A program made the position numbers and the translations under genes. This document shows positions 35,771 through 44,920 of a stretch of 64,000 bases of DNA, one piece after another. Numbering within the stretch: the stretch's first letter is position 1; the number at the start of each line of letters is the position of its first letter. The notes beneath the pieces are model-generated. The model did not search any database. It was not told the origin of the DNA and was given only the letters and a program-made list of their open reading frames with translations. The stretch is from Mycobacterium sp. (GTDB lineage Bacteria > Actinomycetota > Actinomycetes > Mycobacteriales > Mycobacteriaceae): positions 62,001-126,000 of the forward strand of contig NZ_SCRH01000068.1 of assembly GCF_004298145.1 (NCBI RefSeq), read 5' to 3'.

Positions 35771-37233
35771 CACCCGAATCCGACGTGACGCCGATCGCGG
35801 CGTCGTCGATCACCGCCTGGGACGCCGACGCCGACGTCGTCATCGCCGGATACGGGATCGCGGGCGCCGCCGCGGCGGTCGAAGCGGCCCGGTCCGGCGC
35901 CGACGTCTTGGTGCTGGAACGCACCGGCTCCTGGGGCGGCGCGGCGTCGATGGCCGGCGGTTTTATCTACCTCGGCGGCGGCACACCACTGCAAAAGGCT
36001 TGCGGTTTCACCGATTCCGTCGACAACATGGCGGCGTTCCTGAACGTGGCCATGGGGCCCGGGGCCGACGAAAACAGGATCGCCGACTACTGCGCCGGCA
36101 GCGTCGCGCACTTCGACTGGCTTGTCGGCTGCGGTGTGCCGTTCAAGGCGGAGTTCTTCTCCGAGCCCGGGTGGGAGCCCATGGGCGATCAGGGGCTGAT
36201 GTACAGCGGTGGCGAAAACTCCTACCCGTTCAACACCATCGCCTCCCCCGCCCCGCGCGGGCACGTCCCGCAAATGCAGAACAAGAAGCAGGGCGAGGCC
36301 AGCGCCGGCTACATGCTGATGAAGCCGCTCGTCGAAACGGCCACCGCCGCCGGCGCGCGAGCGCTCTACGACGTGCGGGTGCAGCGGCTGATCGTGGAAT
36401 CCGACGGCCGGGTGGTGGGTATCTGCGCCCGCCAGTACGGGAACGACATGACCGTCCGGGCGCGCCGCGGAGTCGTGCTCGCCACGGGCAGCTTCGCCTA
36501 CAACGACGCGATGGTGGCGCGCTATGCGCCGCGCATTGCGGGCCGGCCGGCCGCTTCCATCGAGCAGCACGACGGGCAGTCGATCCGGATGGCGCAGGCG
36601 CTGGGCGCCGACCTGGCGCACATGGACGCCACCGAGGTCGCGATCTTCGTCGACCCCCAGCAGCTGGTGCGCGGCATCCTGGTCAATGGACGCGGTCAGC
36701 GCTATGTCGCCGAGGACACCTACCCGGGACGGATCGGCCAGCTCACCCTGTACCAGCAGGACAACATCGCCTATCTGATCATCGACGGTGCGGCGCAGGA
36801 GGAGGCGATGGGCTCGTGGTCGCCGAAGCTCATGCTGCGCCCGGCGACCTGGGTGGCCGACACCGTCGCCGACCTGGAACGCGACATGGGCCTGCCGCCC
36901 GGGTCGTTGCAGGCCACGGTGGCCGCCTACAACGCGGGCGCCGCGCGCGGCGAGGATCCGCTGCTGCATAAGAAGCCCGAGTGGATCAAGCCGATCGGCT
37001 CCCCGGTCGGAGCGATCGACCTGCGGGAAAGCACGGGCGGCTTCACGCTGGGCGGGCTGGCCACCACGCTGGACGCCGAGGTGCTGCACGTCAGCGGCGC
37101 GCCCATCCCGGGACTCTTCGCCGCCGGCCGTTGCACCGCCGGCCTCGCCGCCTGGGGTTACGCCAGTGGCGTCTCGCTCGGTGACGGCAGCTTCTACGGG
37201 CGCCGCGCCGGCCGCTCGGCCGCCAACGCCTGA
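35767..37233 (+). CDS. FAD-dependent oxidoreductase, KstD/fumarate-reductase-like
   Basis: A 488-aa flavoprotein. The dinucleotide loop is IAGYGIAGAAAAVEAARSG, followed by SWGGAASMAGGFIYLGGG, the RRGVVLATGSFAYN strand and a C-terminal AAGRCTAGLAAWGYASG. It belongs to the succinate dehydrogenase/3-ketosteroid dehydrogenase flavoprotein group but is shorter than the clear KstD at 52191 and differs in the C-terminal signature. It overlaps the dioxygenase stop by GTGA. A dehydrogenase acting on a ring intermediate is the natural guess. Confidence 0.83.
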   Translation: MTPESDVTPIAASSITAWDADADVVIAGYGIAGAAAAVEAARSGADVLVLERTGSWGGAASMAGGFIYLGGGTPLQKACGFTDSVDNMAAFLNVAMGPGADENRIADYCAGSVAHFDWLVGCGVPFKAEFFSEPGWEPMGDQGLMYSGGENSYPFNTIASPAPRGHVPQMQNKKQGEASAGYMLMKPLVETATAAGARALYDVRVQRLIVESDGRVVGICARQYGNDMTVRARRGVVLATGSFAYNDAMVARYAPRIAGRPAASIEQHDGQSIRMAQALGADLAHMDATEVAIFVDPQQLVRGILVNGRGQRYVAEDTYPGRIGQLTLYQQDNIAYLIIDGAAQEEAMGSWSPKLMLRPATWVADTVADLERDMGLPPGSLQATVAAYNAGAARGEDPLLHKKPEWIKPIGSPVGAIDLRESTGGFTLGGLATTLDAEVLHVSGAPIPGLFAAGRCTAGLAAWGYASGVSLGDGSFYGRRAGRSAANA

Positions 37234-37379
37234 ATTTCCTTCGCGAAGTCTGGGTGTACTGCCCGCGGCCGTAACGCCACGGCGGAATATCGCGCCAAGA
37301 TGCACCCCCGCGTTACGAGCGCGAGAGAGAACCGCCGCTTCCGCGCTCGCGCGGTGTGTGACAGCGGCCACAGCGGTGT

Positions 37380-37404
37380 GATAGAACTATCTTCCTAATA
37401 GGAA
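37380..37404. promoter_or_regulatory. Two back-to-back palindromes upstream of iclR
   Basis: GATAG-AA-CTATC (37380-37391) is followed immediately by TTCCTA-A-TAGGAA (37392-37404). Both have perfect arms and end 20 bp before the IclR start codon. The position suggests IclR autoregulation, possibly overlapping its promoter. Confidence 0.5.
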
Positions 37405-37424
37405 TATGCCAGCCAGGAGGATAT

Positions 37425-38243
37425 ATGCCGGCGCCTGTCGAAACCCCCACCGCGGTCATCGACCGCATCTCGCTGGTGCTGGACGCGTTCGACGGGCCCG
37501 GACGGCTGACGCTGGCTCAGATCGTGCGGCGTACCGGCCTGCCGCGCTCGTCGGCGCACCGGATGCTCGAGCGGCTGGTGCAACTGCGCTGGCTGCGCCG
37601 CAGCGGCCGCGACTATGAGCTCGGCATGCGGCTGGTCGAGCTGGGCTCGCTGGCCGTGCACCAGGATCGGCTGGTGCGGGCGGCCGGCCCCCTGCTGGGC
37701 GAATTGCACCGCGCCACCGGGCTTGTCGTGCACCTCGCGGTGCTGGACGGAGCCGACGTCGTCTACCTCGACAAGGTCGGCGACCACAGGATCCCCACGC
37801 GCGTGGGTGCTCGTCAGCCCGCCCACTGTACGGCCGTCGGCAAGGCGATCCTGGCCTACCGCGACGGTGAGCCCGAGCTCGACCTGCGGGTGCGTCAGAC
37901 GAAGTACTCGATCTCCAGCGGTGCCCAACTCGCCGTTGAACTGGCGAAGGTGCGTGCCCACGGCGTCGCCTTCGAGCGTGAGGAGTCGCTGCTCGGATTC
38001 GGTTGCGTCGCAGCGCCGATCGGCGGCCCCGGCGAGGCCCAGGAAGTGGTCGCCGCGGTGTCGGTGTGCGGCCCGATGAATCGCATGACGTTCGATCAAC
38101 GGCTGGCCGCCCCGGTGCGCATGACGGCGATGGGCATCTGGCGCAACGTCGAAGACGGCCCGCAGCGGGTGGCGCCGACGCTGCAGCCGTTGCGTCCGTT
38201 GCGGGCGGCCCCGGCGCAGCGACCGGCCCTGCAGTACGCGTGA
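37425..38243 (+). CDS. IclR family transcriptional regulator
   Basis: A 272-aa regulator: winged HTH in the first 80 residues (LTLAQIVRRTGLPRSSAHRMLERL) and the IclR effector domain with AHCTAVGKAILAYR and GVAFEREESLLGFGCVAAPI. Effectors of this family are often aromatic or ring-cleavage acids. AGGAGG lies four bases before the ATG. Its stop overlaps the esterase gene by GTGA. It sits downstream of the HsaA/HsaC-like operon and may control it as well as the following hydrolase genes. Confidence 0.92.
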   Translation: MPAPVETPTAVIDRISLVLDAFDGPGRLTLAQIVRRTGLPRSSAHRMLERLVQLRWLRRSGRDYELGMRLVELGSLAVHQDRLVRAAGPLLGELHRATGLVVHLAVLDGADVVYLDKVGDHRIPTRVGARQPAHCTAVGKAILAYRDGEPELDLRVRQTKYSISSGAQLAVELAKVRAHGVAFEREESLLGFGCVAAPIGGPGEAQEVVAAVSVCGPMNRMTFDQRLAAPVRMTAMGIWRNVEDGPQRVAPTLQPLRPLRAAPAQRPALQYA

Positions 38244-39163
38244 GCCTCGACCCGCAGATCGCGGCGATCATCGAGCAATTGGATGGCGGGTTTCCACCGG
38301 TCCAGGAGATGAGCGGTGACGGGGCCCGGGCGCTCATCCGGTCCAGATTGGTGCCGCCGGCGCAGCCCGAATCCATCGCCGAGGTCGCCGATCGCTCGGT
38401 CGAGGGTCAGGGCGGCCCGATCCCCGTGCGCGTATACCGGCCCGAGGCCGTGGGGCCGCTCCCCATCGTCGTGTACGCGCACGGCGGCGGGTTCGTGTTC
38501 TGCGATCTGGACAGCCACGACGGTCTCTGCCGTAACATCGCCAACCTTGTTCCCGCCGTTGTTGTTTCGGTCGACTATCGGCTGGCTCCGGAAAACTCCT
38601 GGCCGGCCGCTGCCGAGGACGTGTACGCCGTGACGTGCTGGGCCTACGACAACGCCGCCGCGCTCGGGGCCGATCCCGAACGCCTCGTCGTGGGCGGTGA
38701 TAGCGCCGGGGGCAACCTGGCCGCGGTGACCGCGGTGATGGCCCGCGACCGCGGCGGCCCGATGCCGGCCGCCCAACTGCTGCTCTATCCGGTGATCGCC
38801 GCCGACTTCGAAACCGAGTCCTACCGGCTGTTCGGCCAGGGCTACTACAACCCGAGGCCGGCGCTGCAGTGGTACTGGGATTGCTACGTGCCGTCGTTCG
38901 AGGACCGCGCGCACCCTTACGCCACACCGCTGAACGCCGACCTGCGCGGGCTGCCGCCCGCCGTGGTGGTGGTCGTCGGCCACGATCCTCTGCGCGACGA
39001 GGGACTGGCCTTCGGCGCTGCGCTCGAGGCGGCCGGCGTGCCCACCGTGCAATTGCGTTACGAGGGCGGCATCCACGGATTTATGACGATGCCGATGCTC
39101 GACATCGCGCACCGGGCGCGCAAGGAAGCGGTTGCGGCGCTAGCCGATCTGCTGCAACGGTAG
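38240..39163 (+). CDS. Alpha/beta hydrolase, HSL-type (Lip family)
   Basis: A 307-aa esterase: YAHGGGFVF oxyanion motif near residue 78, GGDSAGGN nucleophile near 150, VGHDPLRDEG Asp near 240 and GGIHGFM His near 275. GTG 38240 overlaps the iclR stop, so the two are one transcription unit. Given the Baeyer-Villiger enzymes in the cluster, ester or lactone hydrolysis is a plausible role. It is an independent paralog of the hydrolases at 23925 and 48470. Confidence 0.88.
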   Translation: MSLDPQIAAIIEQLDGGFPPVQEMSGDGARALIRSRLVPPAQPESIAEVADRSVEGQGGPIPVRVYRPEAVGPLPIVVYAHGGGFVFCDLDSHDGLCRNIANLVPAVVVSVDYRLAPENSWPAAAEDVYAVTCWAYDNAAALGADPERLVVGGDSAGGNLAAVTAVMARDRGGPMPAAQLLLYPVIAADFETESYRLFGQGYYNPRPALQWYWDCYVPSFEDRAHPYATPLNADLRGLPPAVVVVVGHDPLRDEGLAFGAALEAAGVPTVQLRYEGGIHGFMTMPMLDIAHRARKEAVAALADLLQR

Positions 39164-39221
39164 GTTCCCGGTGGTCGGGAGCTGCCGACGCCGCGCCGCC
39201 CGGCTGGCATACGGTCGGCGC

Positions 39222-39569
39222 ATGGCCGACGGCGAAGTCTTCGTGATCGACCGGGTGCTGACCCGACCCGGATGCGCCCGCCGATTCGTCGACGCCTACC
39301 TCGCCGACTACGCCCCCGGGGCGCGGGCACGGGGGATGCGGTTGCGCGACATTCTGGTGAGCCCACCGATCTGGTTCGACGACGACGTCAACGTCATCAC
39401 GGCAACCTGGACACTGACCAATGCGCAGGCGTGGTGGGAGATGACCTGGAAGGGTCGTCCCGATCCGACGCTGGGCGAATGGTGGGCGCGGCTCGGCGAA
39501 TTGGTGACCGAGCGGTCCCGGTCCTTCGCCGCTGCCGCCGACGACGTGGACGGACTGTGCGATGTATAG
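39222..39569 (+). CDS. Small alpha+beta barrel-like protein, unknown
   Basis: A 115-aa protein I do not recognise. FVIDRVLTRPGCARRFVDAYLADYAPGA followed by VNVITATWTLTNAQAWW has the strand-helix-strand pattern of dimeric alpha+beta barrel (NIPSNAP/Dabb-like) proteins; it is rich in Trp. The ATG at 39222 begins the pattern; the longer frame is basic and unlike it. It overlaps the next gene by 8 bp, so both probably work together. Confidence 0.72.
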   Translation: MADGEVFVIDRVLTRPGCARRFVDAYLADYAPGARARGMRLRDILVSPPIWFDDDVNVITATWTLTNAQAWWEMTWKGRPDPTLGEWWARLGELVTERSRSFAAAADDVDGLCDV

Positions 39570-40188
39570 CGTCACGCGACTCGTCGACGTCGCCGCGGCC
39601 GATCGCGACCGGATTCTCGCGGAGTTGCGCAGCGCCGCCCGTGCCGCGGCGCCGCTACGCCAGGTGGTGGAACCGACGCTGCCCGGCTCGCGCAACGGGG
39701 GTGATATCCTGGCGCACCTGCGGTTCGCGACCAAAGGCCAATGTGACCGTGCGGCAGAGGATCTCGCCGCCGTGCTGGCCGATCCGTCGGTGGATCGGGT
39801 CAACGGTGTGGGCTACGCGGGCACACCCGTTCGCCGCGGCGAGAAACCCGGCACGGTCTACCGGGCGCTCCTGCTGCGCGTGCAGCCAGGCACACCCGGG
39901 CACACCGTCACCCGGTTCGAACGCGAGCTATCCGCGATGCCGCGGTATCTGCCGACGATCCGGGCCTGGCAGCTGAGCCGGGTGGCCGCGGCGGTCGGAA
40001 CCTGCTCGTGGACACACGTGTTCGAGCAGGAGTTCGCCGACGTCGACGCGCTGATGGGGCCCTACCTGATGCACCCCATCCACTGGGCGGTGGTGGACCG
40101 CTGGTTCGACCCGGAGACCACGGACGTGATCATCCGCGACCGCGTCTGCCACAGCTTCTGCGCGATCGCCGACCCGGTACTGATCTAG
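39562..40188 (+). CDS. Dabb-like (stress-responsive A/B barrel) protein, two-repeat
   Basis: A 208-aa protein whose second half carries a Dabb-type pattern (SRVAAAVGTCSWTHVFEQEFADVDALMGPYLMHPIHW), and whose first half (VTRLVDVAAADRDRILAELR ... ILAHLRFATKGQCDRA) looks like a degenerate copy. Dabb proteins include small cyclases and polyketide-like aldol enzymes, as well as uncharacterised ligand binders. The stop overlaps the convergent SDR stop in the shared CTAG at 40185-40188. Function unknown. Confidence 0.72.
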   Translation: MYSVTRLVDVAAADRDRILAELRSAARAAAPLRQVVEPTLPGSRNGGDILAHLRFATKGQCDRAAEDLAAVLADPSVDRVNGVGYAGTPVRRGEKPGTVYRALLLRVQPGTPGHTVTRFERELSAMPRYLPTIRAWQLSRVAAAVGTCSWTHVFEQEFADVDALMGPYLMHPIHWAVVDRWFDPETTDVIIRDRVCHSFCAIADPVLI

Positions 40189-41075
40189 ACGCCGGCGGGC
40201 AGAATATTCGGATTGGCAGTCGCCGGCGGCGCTAACGGGGGCAGCACGCCGGTACCGTCCAGGCTGTGCACCGGTAGCTGCTGCGACCACGGGTAATGCA
40301 GGCTGAAGGCGACCAGCCCGGTGCGCTCCGCGGCGGGCACATGACACATCGCCAGCACGGTCTCGGCCAGGTACTCGACCGGTTCGGTCGGGAACGAATC
40401 CGGGATCAGCTGCGCGGCACCGGGTGTGCGGACCGCCGTCGACGGGCCGACGCAATTCACCGCGATGTTGGCGTCCAGCACCTCGGCGGCCACGCCCTGG
40501 GTGAACCGGTGCAGGGCGGCTTTCAGGGACGCGTAGATCACGTCGCCGGATGTCTTGTTGTATTCCCGGTACGGCCGCACCGGGGCCACGCCCGTGACGG
40601 AACCGATGTTGACGATCCAGCCCGCCCCCTGGTTACGCATATGCGGCACGGCCGATTTCGTCAGCACGAACGGAACGCGCAGGTAGTGCTCCACGGTGCG
40701 GTCGAACGTTTCCAAACTCATGTCCTCGACCAACGAGTAGTCCGCGAAACCGGCGTTGTTGACCAGGATGTCGATGTGTCCCGTGCGGTCCAGGACCGCA
40801 TCGACCAGACCGTCACGCTGCTGCGCATCCTCCAGGTCGCACGCGATGCCGAACGCCGAACCACCGGCGGCCTCGATCAGCTCCACCGTTTCGCCGATGG
40901 CGCCGGGCAGGGCGGTGGTCGTTCCCGCCCGCGTCGACAACGACGACGTGTGCGATCGCGCCGTGACCGCCACGGTGGCGCCCTCGGCGGCCAGGCGCTG
41001 TGCGACGGCACGGCCGATGCCGCGGCTGCTGCCGGTGACCAAAGCCGTTTTGCCCAAGAGTAACCCGTCGCTCAT
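40185..41075 (-). CDS. Short-chain dehydrogenase/reductase
   Basis: A 296-aa SDR: TGSSRGIG loop, TARSHTSS after strand two (suggesting NADP), NNAGFADY, catalytic Ser in VNIGSVTG and Y-x3-K in YASLK. It carries an extra insertion (about residues 40-60) and a Pro-rich C-terminus. ATG 41075 overlaps the stop of the large monooxygenase by ATGA, so both are one operon and probably act on successive steps, for example alcohol to ketone before Baeyer-Villiger oxidation. Confidence 0.87.
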   Translation of the reverse strand: MSDGLLLGKTALVTGSSRGIGRAVAQRLAAEGATVAVTARSHTSSLSTRAGTTTALPGAIGETVELIEAAGGSAFGIACDLEDAQQRDGLVDAVLDRTGHIDILVNNAGFADYSLVEDMSLETFDRTVEHYLRVPFVLTKSAVPHMRNQGAGWIVNIGSVTGVAPVRPYREYNKTSGDVIYASLKAALHRFTQGVAAEVLDANIAVNCVGPSTAVRTPGAAQLIPDSFPTEPVEYLAETVLAMCHVPAAERTGLVAFSLHYPWSQQLPVHSLDGTGVLPPLAPPATANPNILPAGV

Positions 41076-43009
41076 CGCAGTTCGAGATCCTCTTCTACCG
41101 GGGCGCGATGGTCGCGCCAAAAGTCGACCAGGCGGTACGGGAAGGAGATCACGATCCGGCCACCCGAGCGATAGTAGGTGTGGGCCGACGGGGTGTGGCG
41201 CCACACGGTGTCGGCCATGGCCGCATCGATGCCGGCGACGTAGTCCTCGTAGGCCCGCTGCGTCACCTCCATGGTGGAGGCCTTGCGCAGCGCCATCAAC
41301 TGCAGGCATTCCATCACGTAGTGCACCATCACCTCGACACCGAAGTTGTGGCCGGCGCCGTGTCCCGGACTGTAGTTGGGCGCCGAGGAAACGAACATGT
41401 TCGGGAATCCGGGCACCATCCCGCCGCGGTAGGCCCGGGGAGCGTCGCCCCACTCGTCGGTCAGCTTCTTGCCGCCGCGTCCCCGAATATCCACGGCGGA
41501 AAGGAAATCCAGGTGGTAGCCGGTCGCGTAGACGATGACGTCGAGGTCGATCTGCGTGCCGTCGGCGGTCACGATTCCGGCTTCGTTGACCCGGGCCGGC
41601 TCACTGGCCTCGACGTCCACGTGCTCGCGGGCCAGCGCCGCGTAGTAGCCGCCGGGATCGCGGATGATCCGCTTGCCGTAGGGAGCGAAGTCGGGCGTGA
41701 CCTTGCGGGCGAGCTCGCTGCCCGCCCCGAACACGCGATCGATGTACTCGAGGCAGATCTGCAGCAGCACGTCGTTGGCCGGCGAAATCGATAGATGCCC
41801 GGCCGCCCAATCCGGGTCATGCAGGATCACCGGATAGTTGTTGTCCGATGTCCCCCAATAGGACTTGAGCCGAACCCAATTGGCGTAGTACGGCAGCCGC
41901 GTGCCCAGCCACCGCCGGTAGGCGGGAACGTCGTCGGATGCCCGCCGTCGCGGCGCGACCCAGTGCGGCTGGCGTTGGAACACGGTCAGGTGCGCGACCT
42001 GGTCAACGCACGCGTCGACGATCTGGACCGCGGTGCAGCCGGCTCCGATGATCGCGACCCTCTTACCCGTGAGATCCAGCCTCCGATCCCACTGCGCGGA
42101 ATGGATCGAAATTCCCGAGAACGTCTCGCGGCCAGGCAGATCCGGCCAACGCGGCCGGTTGAGATATCCGGCGGCCGGGATCACCACGTTCGCGTGACTG
42201 ACGTCGCGCGTTCCGTCCGGGCCGACCGAACGGATCTGCCACTGCCGGCGCCGCTCCTCCCACCACAACGCTTCCACCTTGGTACCGAACCGCGTGTGCT
42301 TGCGCAGGTCGTTCTTGTCCGCCACCGACACCAGGTAGGCCTGGTACTCCGCGCCCTGCGGGTAGTAGCTCGACCAGTCGCCGTTGATGTCGCGCGACAG
42401 CGAGTAGTACGCCGAGGGTGTGTCCACCCCGATGCCGGGATAGGTGGTGGTGTACCAGGTGCCGCCGACCTCGTCGTTGCGCTCGATGATCTGGTAGTCG
42501 ATGCCGGCCTCCGCACACGCGAGCGCGGCGGTGATCCCGGCGATGCCCGCGCCGATGATGACAACCCGAAAGCCCGTGGGAAGTTTCGCGGTGCGCGGTA
42601 GCACCGGTTGCGAGGGCTGGAAACCGCCTTGCTCGAGCAATAGTCGGAGATATTCGGGCCCGATCTCTCCCCCGAGCGCGACGGGGGCGACACGAGTGAA
42701 CAGGTCGAGGTCGTCGGCGGGCACAGCGTCCGCCCGGCGCGGCTGCCGCAGTGCGGCGACGATCTCCTCGATGAGCCGCGCGGCCGTCTCCGGATCGGTG
42801 GCGCCGGCCTGTTCCGGCGGGTCGGGCGCATAGGTGATTTTCGGTGCGAACCGGTCAACCACCGCCGGATCGCCGGTCAATTGCGCCAGGACGGCGACCA
42901 GCACCCCGGGGTCCGCCTGACGCAGGTTGGCCCGCAGTTCGTCGACGTCTGCGGGATCCGGACCCGCCCATCCGGCGGTTTCGGTCGTGATGGGGACGCC
43001 AGTGCTCAT
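41072..43009 (-). CDS. Baeyer-Villiger monooxygenase (long type)
   Basis: A 645-aa FAD/NADPH monooxygenase with an N-terminal extension of about 140 residues before the first Rossmann loop (IGAGIAGI). The BVMO fingerprint is FSGISIHSAQWD and the second Rossmann loop IIGAGCTAVQ; ATGYHLDFL lies late. The length and the N-terminal helical region match the steroid/PAMO-like long BVMOs. Expected to convert a cyclic or side-chain ketone to an ester. First gene of a two-gene operon divergent from the FadD gene at 43112. Confidence 0.9.
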   Translation of the reverse strand: MSTGVPITTETAGWAGPDPADVDELRANLRQADPGVLVAVLAQLTGDPAVVDRFAPKITYAPDPPEQAGATDPETAARLIEEIVAALRQPRRADAVPADDLDLFTRVAPVALGGEIGPEYLRLLLEQGGFQPSQPVLPRTAKLPTGFRVVIIGAGIAGITAALACAEAGIDYQIIERNDEVGGTWYTTTYPGIGVDTPSAYYSLSRDINGDWSSYYPQGAEYQAYLVSVADKNDLRKHTRFGTKVEALWWEERRRQWQIRSVGPDGTRDVSHANVVIPAAGYLNRPRWPDLPGRETFSGISIHSAQWDRRLDLTGKRVAIIGAGCTAVQIVDACVDQVAHLTVFQRQPHWVAPRRRASDDVPAYRRWLGTRLPYYANWVRLKSYWGTSDNNYPVILHDPDWAAGHLSISPANDVLLQICLEYIDRVFGAGSELARKVTPDFAPYGKRIIRDPGGYYAALAREHVDVEASEPARVNEAGIVTADGTQIDLDVIVYATGYHLDFLSAVDIRGRGGKKLTDEWGDAPRAYRGGMVPGFPNMFVSSAPNYSPGHGAGHNFGVEVMVHYVMECLQLMALRKASTMEVTQRAYEDYVAGIDAAMADTVWRHTPSAHTYYRSGGRIVISFPYRLVDFWRDHRAPVEEDLELR

Positions 43010-43111
43010 GGCAACGAGTATCGGGGCGATCCGCGGCCAGGGGCAGGGCTTTGTCTACTCAGCGGGATGCGGACGACCCGCAAACGGGCGTCGGCGCTTA
43101 CCGTGACCGGC

Positions 43112-44701
43112 ATGCAGTCCGATGACGTCGACGCCATGATCGAGCGGGCGCGAAGCCATGGACTCGGCGATATTCCCCGGCGGTCGGCCCGCCGGCACCC
43201 GCACAAGATCGCGATCATCGACGGTGCCGTCGCGCTGACCTTTGCCGAATTCGACGATCTGGTAGACCGGACCGCGGCGGCGTTGCACGACAGCGGTTTT
43301 GGACCCGGCGGCCGATTAGGACTCTTGTCACGCAACTGCTGGCAGTACGCCGTGCTGGCATTCGCGACGGCGCGTGCCGGCGTGGTTTTGGTGCCGGTCA
43401 ACTTCATGCTGACCGCCGAGGAGATCGCCTACATCCTCGATCACAGTCAGGTCGGCGGCTTCGTCGTCGAAGCGGATCTGACGCCGACCGCCGAAGAGGC
43501 GATCCGGCGTGGCGGTGTGGTCAGGACCAAAGTCGCCCTGCTGCCGAGGGGACACCAGGGCGTGCCCGGTTGGGCGGATTTCGCCCAATGGCTGACCACC
43601 GACACACCGGCGCCGAACCCGCACATCGACGACGACCAACCCGTGCGGCTGATGTACACCAGCGGAACCGAATCCCGCCCCAAGGCCGCCATCCACACCA
43701 GCCGCAGCCTGATGTGGCAGTACGCCAGCACGATCGTCGCCGGCGAGATGTCGCACGACGACGTCGAGATCCATTCGCTGCCGCTGTATCACTGCGCCCA
43801 GCTGGACAACTTCCTGGCCACCGACATCTATCTGGGCGCCACCAGCATCATCCTGCCGCGCCCCGACCCCGAAACGGTGTTGCGCACCATCGAGCGTTAC
43901 CGCGTCACCAGCTATTTCGCTCCCCCGACGGTGTGGATCTCGCTGCTGCGCTCACCGATATTCGACCAGGTGGACCTGTCCAGCCTGCGCAAGGGCTATT
44001 ACGGCGCCTCGGCAATGCCCGCGGAAATCCTGCACGAGATCCGCGAGCGGCTGCCCCACCTGCGACTGTGGAATTTCTACGGCCAGACCGAGATGGCGCC
44101 ACTGGCCTCCGCGCTGGGACCCGACGAGCAGGACGCGCACGCCGGTTCGGCCGGACGACCGGTGGTCAACGTGGAAACAGTCATCCTCGACGACGCCGAC
44201 CACCCCGTCGCTGCCGGCGTGGTCGGCGAGATCGCCCACCGCAGCCCGCATTTGACCCCGGGCTACCTGAACGACCCGGAACGCACCGCGGCGGCTTTCA
44301 GGGGCGGCTGGTTCCACTCCGGCGACCTGGGCTACTACGACGAACACGGACTGCTGCACGTCGTGGACCGCAAGAAGGACATGATCAAGACCGGTGGCGA
44401 GAACGTGGCCAGCAGAGAGGTCGAAGAAATCCTCTACTGGCACAACGGTGTTCAAGAGGTTGCGGTGTTCGGGCTGCCCCACCCGGTGTGGGTGGAGGCG
44501 GTGGTGGCCGCCGTCGTCCCCCGCGACGGCGTCACCCTCACCGAGGAGGAACTGTTCTCTCACTGCCGGGCGCACCTGGCCGGATTCAAGACTCCCAAAC
44601 GTGTCTTTCTCGTGGATGCGCTTCCGAAGAACCCCAGCGGCAAATTGCTCAAACGTTTGCTGCGGGAGCGTTTCAGTCTCGAACAGCACACGTTCGGTTG
44701 A
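43112..44701 (+). CDS. Acyl-CoA synthetase (FadD family)
   Basis: A 529-aa AMP-forming ligase: LMYTSGTESRPK P-loop (a Glu where Ser/Thr is usual), NFYGQTEM, YHSGD-like WFHSGDLGYYDEHG, VVDRKKDMI hinge, and NPSGKLLKRLL with the catalytic Lys. It should activate a pathway acid for the FadE pair encoded after it. ATG 43112 is chosen; a GTG three codons earlier is possible. Divergent from the BVMO operon across about 100 bp. Confidence 0.88.
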   Translation: MQSDDVDAMIERARSHGLGDIPRRSARRHPHKIAIIDGAVALTFAEFDDLVDRTAAALHDSGFGPGGRLGLLSRNCWQYAVLAFATARAGVVLVPVNFMLTAEEIAYILDHSQVGGFVVEADLTPTAEEAIRRGGVVRTKVALLPRGHQGVPGWADFAQWLTTDTPAPNPHIDDDQPVRLMYTSGTESRPKAAIHTSRSLMWQYASTIVAGEMSHDDVEIHSLPLYHCAQLDNFLATDIYLGATSIILPRPDPETVLRTIERYRVTSYFAPPTVWISLLRSPIFDQVDLSSLRKGYYGASAMPAEILHEIRERLPHLRLWNFYGQTEMAPLASALGPDEQDAHAGSAGRPVVNVETVILDDADHPVAAGVVGEIAHRSPHLTPGYLNDPERTAAAFRGGWFHSGDLGYYDEHGLLHVVDRKKDMIKTGGENVASREVEEILYWHNGVQEVAVFGLPHPVWVEAVVAAVVPRDGVTLTEEELFSHCRAHLAGFKTPKRVFLVDALPKNPSGKLLKRLLRERFSLEQHTFG

Positions 44702-44833
44702 CCCCGAATCAACCTCTGTCCGGAAGAATTCGTCACCCTTGGACAACGGCCTCCGTCGCGCGAATCGAAGCCGCGAACTCGGCCGCGCCAGGTTCGAAAA
44801 ATGTCCGCGGAGCAAGTCACTACAGTTGCCCTC

Positions 44834-44920
44834 ATGAGCGCGCCTCTCGATATCACCAGCGACGGCCCGACGCGGGTCTGGACCATCAACCCGCCCGCGA
44901 AGTGGACTACGCACCGATGA
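44834..44920 (+). pseudogene. 5' remnant of an enoyl-CoA hydratase gene
   Basis: A 28-codon ORF that starts MSAPLDITSDGPTRVWTINP, very like the first strand of crotonase-family enoyl-CoA hydratases (the usual continuation is a Leu-Asn-Arg-Pro-type segment). It then stops at WTTHR in TGA overlapping the start codon of the next gene. The rest of the crotonase is missing, so a deletion appears to have joined its 5' end to the acyl-CoA dehydrogenase gene. It may now act only as a leader for translation of that gene. Confidence 0.5.

Noticed and set aside
35719..37371. A 550-codon open frame on the minus strand across the KstD-like gene
   Set aside because: Antisense shadow; it has no motif while the plus-strand frame has a dinucleotide loop and a family C-terminus.
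38003..38239. N-terminal extension of the esterase frame into iclR
   Set aside because: The extension is a shifted reading of IclR; the GTG overlapping the iclR stop starts the true esterase sequence.
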